This document shows, in pieces, positions 6,931-12,052 of a DNA stretch of 12,052 nt; the first letter of the stretch is position 1, and each line of letters starts with the position of its first letter. The position numbers were made by a program, and so were the translations under genes. Under the pieces are notes generated by a model. The model was not told where the DNA came from and searched no databases. It worked only from the letters and a program-made list of their open reading frames with translations. The stretch covers positions 1 through 12,052 of the forward strand of contig CAZLFV010000086.1 in assembly GCA_964558915.1 (NCBI GenBank), written 5' to 3'. The DNA is from CAZKEW01 sp964558915 (GTDB taxonomy: Bacteria; Acidobacteriota; Aminicenantia; Aminicenantales; UBA8522).

Positions 6931-9738
6931 ATGGTCTTTAAAAAACTATTTCTCATTCCTTTATTTATCGCTTTTGTTTTTTCTTATTCCTCTTCTCAGT
7001 CAATTCCTACGGGCAAACTGACGGGCACTGTAACAGACACAGAGAATGCGCCTCTGCCGGGTGTCACGATCAGTATAAGCAGCCCTTCGCTGATCCTGCC
7101 CGAGATGACAGCGGTCACGAATGAAAAAGGGTTGTATAAGTTCTTCTCACTGCCCTCTGGAAAATACAGGGTCAAGTTTGAACTACAAGGGTTCAAAACA
7201 GTCGTCCGCGAGGACATTATCATTAGCGCCAGCTATACCGCCACCTTGGACATCGCTCTGGAACAAGGCGCATTAGAAGAGGCGATAACAGTTGTCGGGA
7301 AGTCGCCTGTTGTCGACCTGGAAAAGACCCAAACAGGAACGACTTTTACCAAAGACTTGATTGATTCCCTTCCGCTTCCCAGAGACTTATCATCGATCTT
7401 TAATGCTGCACCGGGGATGTTCGAGAGAACCTCCCACGGCAGTGATGCCCGCTCCAACGAGTTCGTTGTAGACGGCGTAAAAATGCAGGATCCAGTGACG
7501 GGCGACCCGTACCAGACGGTCCCCTGGAACGCCATTGACGAAGTCGAAATTGAAACGAGCAACCAGAAGGCAGAGTATGGAGCCGTCAAAGGCGCCCTGG
7601 TCCAGGTCATCACCAAAGCCGGCGGTAACAATTTTAGCGGAGGCATCAATTTATATTATAGGGACAAAAGTTTACAGTCAGACAACACCAAAGGAACTCC
7701 TCTCGAAGGGAAAACTTTCGTAGGGTTCCGCTGGCAGTATCTCCCAGGTTTTTCATTGGGTGGTCCGATCAAGAAAGACAAAATCTGGTTTTTCACGAGC
7801 CTTGATGTGGACAGGAACCAATCTTATATCCAGAACTTCCCTGCACCTGAAACTATCGGCGGACCGCAGCCCGAAAGTGTACCTACTGCAAGAGATACAT
7901 ATGCTCCGTTCGTCAAATTGACCTGGCAGATCAATAAGCTAAATAAACTCGTTGCATCGGGCTACTTCAGGCAATATTACTGGGACCATCGTGATGCGGG
8001 CTGGTGGACAACCCTTGATGCCAACGCGAAAGAGAATTCTGCAGTTTGGTTGGGGACAGTTCAATGGACTAGAACCTTTACCAACAACTTTTTCCTCAAC
8101 TTAAAAGGTTCCTGGTACTCCCTTCACCAATATATTTTAGCGCGGAATAATTTACCTCCTTATGTTGAGTTATATGATGGCATTGTTCGGGGAGGTTATG
8201 GCTCTGACTGGAAATATTACAGAAGGCGCGCCCAGGCCAACACGGATGCCACCTATTTTCTCGATGACTGGTTAGGTAACCATGAGATCAAGGGCGGCCT
8301 TAACTTTGAATATGCTTACGATATAATGGATAACGGATACTATCAGGATTCGCACTTTCAAGGAGTATTCCCGCCCGGATTCAAAGCTGTGGATATTCAG
8401 CTATGGCGAGGAGTGCCTTTATGGGCCTGGGTTGGAGAGGAGTATAAAGAAAAAAATAATCTGATTCAGACGGGTGTTTTTATCCAGGACACCTGGTCTC
8501 CCACGAAACGCTTCACCATCAACCTTGGTCTTCGCTATGACTATGCTAAAGGCTCCTATCCTCCTCAAAAAAGAAAAGGGACAGGCGAATGGATTAATGA
8601 AGAAACGATAAAGGCGATGAGCTTCAGCATGGTTTCGCCAAGAATTGGGATCAGCTACGATCCTTTTGGCGGTGGCAAAACCGTCCTTCGAGCCAACTAT
8701 GGCCGGTATTATGCCCCATTGATCATGATTTATTATTGGTTCAATAATCCTAGTCAACGGCGGGAGTTCTGGGCCAGGCTCAATCCCGATTGGTCTGTCC
8801 GGTATACGACTGCGATGTGGGCTCCTGGCTTAAATTCCGTTGATAAGGATATCAGTTCACCCTTTGCCGACGAGATCAACTTTGGGGTTGAGCGGGAGAT
8901 CTTTGAAGATTTTTCAGTCGCGGCAACATTTATAGCCAAGTGGGAAAAGAACCTCGTTGATGATGTGGATGGCGCTCATGTTGATATTGCCAAATTCAAA
9001 GAGACAGGCGAGATGGTATGGAACGGTTACCATGCGGTCCAGGGAACAGATCCTTTTACAGGTAAGCCCGTGGTCTTTTGGGAGATGAACGAAGATTTTG
9101 GCGATTTCGGATTTGTCTATATGAACATCCCAGGGACAGCACGGAAGTATAGAGGATTGGAGTTGAAGCTCACCAAGCGGATGTCACACCAATGGGCGAT
9201 GCAGACGAGTTATGTCTTGTCCAAGGGAGAAGGTATCCTGAACACATCTCGAGGCCAAAGCACAGGTTTCAGTGAATATTATGATAATCCCAATGTCATG
9301 ATCAATGCCTACGGCCGTTTGGACTTCCAGAGAGAACACCTAGTCAAAGTCCAAACGACATACGCTGCTCCCTTCGGTATCAACCTCAGCGCCTATTACC
9401 AGTTCGGTTCTGGAGTTCCTTATACTCGATACATCAGGACATTGGAGGCAGGACTTGGAGAACTTTGGCAGGGCATTGTGAGTATCTTTGCCGAAAAAAG
9501 AGGCTCCCAAAAGCTCCCCGACCAGCACTTGCTGGACATAAGAGTTGAGAAAACATTCAATATCTGGAAAGGCCAACTTGGATTCCAGTTTGACTGCTAC
9601 AACCTCTTCAACAACAATCAGTCAACAAGTGTCGGCAACACGACGAACATGAATTGGTTCCAAGATTCGCGAGGACAAAGGGTTTACAGTATCATGGGCC
9701 CCAGATATGTCCAGTTTGGAGTCGTTTACAGATTCTAA
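6931..9738 (+). CDS. TonB-dependent receptor, Oar-like with CarboxypepD_reg domain
   Basis: Outer-membrane receptor of 935 aa. A Sec signal peptide occupies about residues 1-24. A carboxypeptidase-regulatory-like beta domain follows at about 28-110 (GKLTGTVTD..PLPGVTI, then the GLYKFFSLPSGKY turn). The plug is at about 120-232 (TVVGKSPVVD, NEFVVDGVKMQDP, AEYGAVKGALVQVITKAGGN). A long barrel of aromatic-rich beta strands runs to the C-terminus, which ends in phenylalanine (QFGVVYRF) as outer-membrane barrels do. The ATG at 6931 is chosen over the TTG at 6901 because GGAGG lies 7 nt upstream and it starts a proper signal peptide. No SusD-like gene is adjacent, so this is not a classical Sus pair. 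Transcription starts at the 6687-6715 promoter and ends at the hairpin 9773-9806. The imported compound is unknown; peptides or other oligomers are typical. Confidence 0.95.
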   Translation: MVFKKLFLIPLFIAFVFSYSSSQSIPTGKLTGTVTDTENAPLPGVTISISSPSLILPEMTAVTNEKGLYKFFSLPSGKYRVKFELQGFKTVVREDIIISASYTATLDIALEQGALEEAITVVGKSPVVDLEKTQTGTTFTKDLIDSLPLPRDLSSIFNAAPGMFERTSHGSDARSNEFVVDGVKMQDPVTGDPYQTVPWNAIDEVEIETSNQKAEYGAVKGALVQVITKAGGNNFSGGINLYYRDKSLQSDNTKGTPLEGKTFVGFRWQYLPGFSLGGPIKKDKIWFFTSLDVDRNQSYIQNFPAPETIGGPQPESVPTARDTYAPFVKLTWQINKLNKLVASGYFRQYYWDHRDAGWWTTLDANAKENSAVWLGTVQWTRTFTNNFFLNLKGSWYSLHQYILARNNLPPYVELYDGIVRGGYGSDWKYYRRRAQANTDATYFLDDWLGNHEIKGGLNFEYAYDIMDNGYYQDSHFQGVFPPGFKAVDIQLWRGVPLWAWVGEEYKEKNNLIQTGVFIQDTWSPTKRFTINLGLRYDYAKGSYPPQKRKGTGEWINEETIKAMSFSMVSPRIGISYDPFGGGKTVLRANYGRYYAPLIMIYYWFNNPSQRREFWARLNPDWSVRYTTAMWAPGLNSVDKDISSPFADEINFGVEREIFEDFSVAATFIAKWEKNLVDDVDGAHVDIAKFKETGEMVWNGYHAVQGTDPFTGKPVVFWEMNEDFGDFGFVYMNIPGTARKYRGLELKLTKRMSHQWAMQTSYVLSKGEGILNTSRGQSTGFSEYYDNPNVMINAYGRLDFQREHLVKVQTTYAAPFGINLSAYYQFGSGVPYTRYIRTLEAGLGELWQGIVSIFAEKRGSQKLPDQHLLDIRVEKTFNIWKGQLGFQFDCYNLFNNNQSTSVGNTTNMNWFQDSRGQRVYSIMGPRYVQFGVVYRF

Positions 9739-9772
9739 ACGAGCGTTCACCGAACAGTAGGCTAAGTGATAT

Positions 9773-9814
9773 GCTGCCGGCGCTTGAATCATCAGGCGCC
9801 GGCAGCTTCTTATT
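9773..9814 (+). terminator. Rho-independent terminator after the receptor gene
   Basis: A 15-bp stem (9773-9787 with 9792-9806) is complete apart from one G-T wobble. It closes an ATCA tetraloop and is followed by TTCTTATT. The GC-rich base GCTGCCGGCGC is strong. It lies 34 nt after the receptor stop codon and would end that transcript. Confidence 0.88.
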
Positions 9815-9849
9815 CCTGCTTCTTTAAATTGTATAATGTCGAGATTTAT

Positions 9850-9918
9850 TTGCACTCAAAGAAGATAAGGCTCTTCTTTTTCGCGTTGCTCTTGGCTATT
9901 TTCTTTGTCTGCGGCTAA
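9850..9918 (+). pseudogene. Orphan lipoprotein signal-peptide fragment
   Basis: A 22-codon frame starting at TTG encodes basic residues (KKIR), a hydrophobic run of phenylalanine, leucine and alanine, and a lipobox-like end FVCG, then stops at TAA 9916-9918. This is the shape of a bacterial lipoprotein signal peptide cut off just after the lipid-accepting cysteine. No ribosome binding site is seen. A TATAAT at 9832-9837 lacks a -35. It is most likely the remnant of a deleted lipoprotein gene. It could also be a chance frame, since the segment is short. Confidence 0.35.
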
Positions 9919-10001
9919 GAATAACTAAAAAAAGTAATTAGCAACGATTTGTTGCAGTTTATTTTTCTCCTCTTTGGCCGCAATTAACACAACATTTTGT
10001 G

Positions 10002-10022
10002 AAAATACAGGAAATTCCTTTT
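10002..10022 (+). repeat. 21-bp sequence shared with 1303-1323
   Basis: Matches 1303-1323 at 20 of 21 positions and runs directly into dispersed-repeat copy 2, overlapping it by four T residues. It contains the near-palindrome AGGAAATTCCT. Copies 1 and 3 of the repeat have only weakly similar sequence at this place. Confidence 0.5.
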
Positions 10023-10101
10023 CGCATGCGATGTGCGATTGTGAGCATTTGCCTCGATTTTCCCATTCAACCATTATAGGGAAGTGTAAATCCCAGCTCA
10101 A
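10019..10101 (+). repeat. Dispersed repeat, copy 2 (83 bp)
   Basis: Full-length copy aligning without gaps to 3611-3693 and, over its first 43 bp, to 12010-12052. It has the same orientation as both. It lies in the 820-nt gene-free stretch 9739-10559. That stretch also holds the receptor terminator, a lipoprotein remnant, a strong promoter and the leader of the M24 gene. From 10102 to 10317 I see only a 10-bp palindrome ATGTTAACAT (10205-10214) and no gene. Confidence 0.75.
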
Positions 10102-10317
10102 AATATCGTTTGTTTCTTGATTCTTCTTGTAGAAGCTCTATGTTCAGACTAACGGCATACAGCTTTTAACCTGTCATTTTTGGGCTGGCATGCTGCTGTT
10201 CCAGATGTTAACATGCAGTTTTCATGTCCCATCTGCTACTTTTTTCCAAACGACGGCGTATTTGCCCGTTACTCTCGGCTGGCAAGAACGATTTGTCAAC
10301 AAGGCCCTCTTCCCCTC

Positions 10318-10346
10318 TTGACACACCTCATCTTCCGGCTTATATT
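10318..10346 (+). promoter_or_regulatory. Sigma70-type promoter for the M24-fold gene
   Basis: A perfect -35 TTGACA (10318-10323), a 17-nt spacer and -10 TATATT (10341-10346), the same boxes as at 6687-6715. Predicted transcription starts near 10353, leaving a leader of about 207 nt before the ATG at 10560. The leader holds a 22-codon frame and a hairpin. Confidence 0.65.
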
Positions 10347-10424
10347 TTTCTCGCGTTCACTAGTATGGTTTCTGAGCTTAAAGAGTAGTGATCTCTTGTG
10401 AGCCAAAAAAAGCAAATTATATTT

Positions 10425-10493
10425 ATGAAAGGCAAGTTGCTACTCGTTACTGGTGACTGGGACGAAAACGTGCATCCAGGCTTTGAACATTGA
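10425..10493 (+). other. 22-codon open frame in the M24 leader
   Basis: ATG to TGA, encoding a 22-residue peptide beginning MKGKLLLVTGDW. It sits between the promoter and the hairpin at 10494-10527, the position of an attenuator leader peptide. No Shine-Dalgarno sequence precedes it and it has no run of a single regulatory amino acid. It may equally be a chance frame or a gene relic. Confidence 0.2.
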
Positions 10494-10528
10494 AAAAAGA
10501 AAGCTATCCTGCTTTAGCTCTCTTTTTC
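10494..10528 (+). terminator. Terminator-like hairpin in the M24 leader
   Basis: Arms 10494-10506 and 10515-10527 pair over 12 of 13 positions (one A-C mismatch) around the 8-nt loop TCCTGCTT. The 3' arm ends in TCTTTTT, so the structure has an A-tract, a short stem and a T-tract. A competing stem, AAAGC with GCTTT, is possible in the same segment. It lies about 20 nt before the AAAGGAGG site of the M24 gene and inside its predicted leader. It is therefore either an attenuator or the terminator of a lost upstream gene. Confidence 0.5.
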
Positions 10529-10559
10529 ATTTCATGCGTATAATTCAAAGGAGGTTATT

Positions 10560-11954
10560 ATGCCGATCTCAAGACGAAATTTTGTGAAAAATTTGGGATT
10601 AAGTCTGGCAAGCTTTGGTTTGGGAGCAAAAAAGCCTCCAACGGCTTTTCCATCTCTACCAGAGAACTCGGAAAAAATGCTTCTCAGCAATCCGGAACAC
10701 CCTGAGCCAGCTCGCTTTGACCGCCTTCCTCTCAGCTGGTATGAGAGGACTGTAAAGAGATTAAAAGAAGATGTGGCTGAAAAGGGAGTGGAGGTTGTTG
10801 TTCTTGAGGACAACTGGAACATGACCTATTTTACAGGCAATTTCATGACCAAGACTGAAAGACCCTGCTGGGTTGTCTTTCCCGTGAAGGAGGATGCTAT
10901 TTACTGGTATAGCCCAGGCCTTGATAATGAGCTGGTTAAGTCCTGGTGGTGCACAGAGATGGACTATTATTATGACTTCCCTCATGCTCAGGGAGGCTAT
11001 CCAGACCAAGGCAAAGTTGTCAAATGGAACACTGTAGACCTTTTCGAATGGCTTCTAGAAGGGCTGAAAAAGAGAGGCTTCGCAGAAAAGACCATTGGCT
11101 TCGACTCAGAATTTACCCCCTCTGAGATGAAAAAGTTCACCAAGGTCCTTCCTAAGGCTAGGGTTGTCGATATCAGCCAGGTATGCATCAAGATGAGAAT
11201 GGTCAAGACTCCAGAGGAAATCGCCTTAGTTCAGAGAGCCATGAACTATTTCAGCAAAATCCATGCTTTTGGCCGTGATTATCTCTTGAAGAGAGGCACA
11301 GATGCAACAGATTACGAAATACGCCATGCTGTTGAGGAATATGGCACAAATCTCATCCTTCAAGACATTAAGAGAGATGGCAGGCCTCATAATGCTGTGG
11401 GCATAAGAATCAGTATCGGCTGTCGGACTGGAAGAGGCACGGCCTTTCCTCATCCTAATCAGTTCCACCACAATAAAGTTAAAAAGGGCGATTCTCTTCA
11501 GATTTCTGGCGTAGTTACTATAGGAGGCTATGGAGGAGAATGTTATCGCTATTACCAGATAGCGCCGTGGAACGCTCATCGTGAGAAAGTCTGGGAGGTG
11601 GTTACGGAATCTGTCCGCATTCAGGAGCGAGAATCAAAATCAGGCGTAACATGCGGCGAGGTGGCTTACAAAGTCCACGAATTCCAAGTGAAGGAGGGCA
11701 AGGAAATCCAGAAGCTTCTTTATCAGCGCGTCGGCCATGGACAGGGGATGGAAGGACACCAGCCTCCTTACATTGCCCTGGGAGATCAGACAGTGCTGGA
11801 AGAGGGCATGACTTTCAGTGTTGAGCCTGGGCTTTTTGATCCGGCGAATGACTTTGGCTACAACCCGAGCGATTGCCTTCTGGTGACGAAAAAGAAGGGC
11901 GTGCTGATGAGCAGCGTCCCCTATTCAAAGGAATGGATGTTCTTGAAGCTGTGA
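10560..11954 (+). CDS. Tat-exported M24/creatinase-fold protein with altered metal site
   Basis: Pita-bread-fold protein of the M24 family (aminopeptidase P, prolidase, creatinase), 464 aa. The N-terminal creatinase-like domain is at about residues 55-210, including the NWNMTYFTGNF segment. The catalytic domain covers about 215-455. SRRNFVK (residues 4-10) plus a hydrophobic stretch to about 22 is a Tat signal. GHGQG (H393) and EEGMTFSVEPG (E422) keep two of the five usual metal ligands. The first aspartate is Ser316 (LQISG), the second is Glu327 (GGECYR, with the normal 11-residue spacing), and the last glutamate is Ser437 (NPSD). A normal dinuclear metallopeptidase site is therefore unlikely. 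Creatinase itself is a known metal-free member. AAAGGAGG 5 nt before the ATG fixes the start. It is a single-gene unit with its own promoter and terminator; the substrate is unknown. Confidence 0.9.
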   Translation: MPISRRNFVKNLGLSLASFGLGAKKPPTAFPSLPENSEKMLLSNPEHPEPARFDRLPLSWYERTVKRLKEDVAEKGVEVVVLEDNWNMTYFTGNFMTKTERPCWVVFPVKEDAIYWYSPGLDNELVKSWWCTEMDYYYDFPHAQGGYPDQGKVVKWNTVDLFEWLLEGLKKRGFAEKTIGFDSEFTPSEMKKFTKVLPKARVVDISQVCIKMRMVKTPEEIALVQRAMNYFSKIHAFGRDYLLKRGTDATDYEIRHAVEEYGTNLILQDIKRDGRPHNAVGIRISIGCRTGRGTAFPHPNQFHHNKVKKGDSLQISGVVTIGGYGGECYRYYQIAPWNAHREKVWEVVTESVRIQERESKSGVTCGEVAYKVHEFQVKEGKEIQKLLYQRVGHGQGMEGHQPPYIALGDQTVLEEGMTFSVEPGLFDPANDFGYNPSDCLLVTKKKGVLMSSVPYSKEWMFLKL

Positions 11955-11974
11955 ATCAGCTGAAGAATTTCTGG

Positions 11975-11994
11975 AAAGGCTCTAAGAGCTTTTT
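11975..11994 (+). terminator. Rho-independent terminator after the M24-fold gene
   Basis: An 8-bp stem (11975-11982 with 11986-11993, one G-T wobble) closes the loop TAA, with T residues at 11990-11994 forming the 3' arm and tail. It starts 20 nt after the stop codon. The stem is short but the position and T-run fit. Confidence 0.6.
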
Positions 11995-12009
11995 ATTCAT
12001 AGAGGCACC

Positions 12010-12052
12010 TTTTCGCGAGCGATGTGCGATTGTGAGCCTTTGCCTCGATTTT
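12010..12052 (+). repeat. Dispersed repeat, copy 3 (cut by the window edge)
   Basis: The first 43 bp of the repeat seen at 3611 and 10019, differing from each at three positions and in the same orientation. It continues beyond the window. It lies just past the terminator of the M24-fold gene, so copies 2 and 3 bracket that gene as direct repeats about 2 kb apart. Confidence 0.72.

Noticed and set aside
10180..10401. 73-aa plus-strand open frame before the M24 gene
   Set aside because: It starts at a non-ATG codon without a ribosome binding site, contains the near-consensus promoter at 10318-10346 and resembles no family.
10539..10544. TATAAT just before the M24 gene as a second promoter
   Set aside because: No -35 at a usable distance, and transcription would begin within the ribosome binding site.
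3611..12052. Integron cassette array, because single genes alternate with the repeat
   Set aside because: The repeat lacks attC core sites (RYYYAAC/GTTRRRY pairs) and attC-like symmetry, and the intervening segments have their own promoters and both gene orientations.
1..12052. CRISPR array, tRNA or rRNA genes, or a complete insertion sequence
   Set aside because: No regularly spaced short repeats, no tRNA-like cloverleaf or rRNA stretch and no transposase frame were found on either strand.

Overview
The window reads like a chromosomal accessory segment of a Gram-negative heterotroph. It has a TonB-dependent outer-membrane receptor, three predicted Tat-exported enzymes and a Sec-exported serine hydrolase. 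The receptor has the Oar/CarboxypepD_reg layout. Together with the many RRxF(L/V)K signal peptides and AAGGAGG-type ribosome binding sites, this resembles genomes of the Acidobacteriota/Aminicenantes kind. That assignment is inference; no rRNA, tRNA or marker gene is present to test it.

Layout. Minus strand, 36-2575: a Tat-signalled M19 dipeptidase followed by an MFS transporter. Minus strand, 2737-3428: a Phd/YefM-type antitoxin and PIN toxin pair with a 4-nt overlap. Minus strand, 3796-6556: a two-gene unit with a 25-nt gap, made of a Tat-signalled PLP enzyme of the alpha-oxoamine synthase family and then a class C beta-lactamase-like serine hydrolase. Plus strand, 6687-9738: a strong promoter, a truncated GntR-type N-terminus and the TonB-dependent receptor, closed by a perfect-looking terminator. 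Plus strand, 10318-11954: a second strong promoter, a leader of about 200 nt with a hairpin, and a Tat-signalled M24/creatinase-fold protein, also followed by a terminator.

The most notable points are these. (1) A PLP enzyme of a normally cytoplasmic, acyl-CoA-using family carries a textbook Tat signal. (2) The M24 protein keeps the fold but has lost canonical metal ligands. (3) The receptor and PLP-enzyme transcripts start from back-to-back promoters whose -35 boxes lie 14 bp apart. (4) A non-coding dispersed repeat of at least 83 bp occurs three times in the same orientation, and two copies bracket the M24 gene and its promoter.

A working hypothesis is an outer-membrane uptake and periplasmic processing module: receptor import, then hydrolysis or modification by the dipeptidase, serine hydrolase, M24-fold protein and PLP enzyme, with the MFS protein moving a product. 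The substrate cannot be read from the sequence. Several gene remnants (GntR N-terminus, lipoprotein signal peptide, a plus-strand coding tail) show that the intergenic regions have been rearranged.
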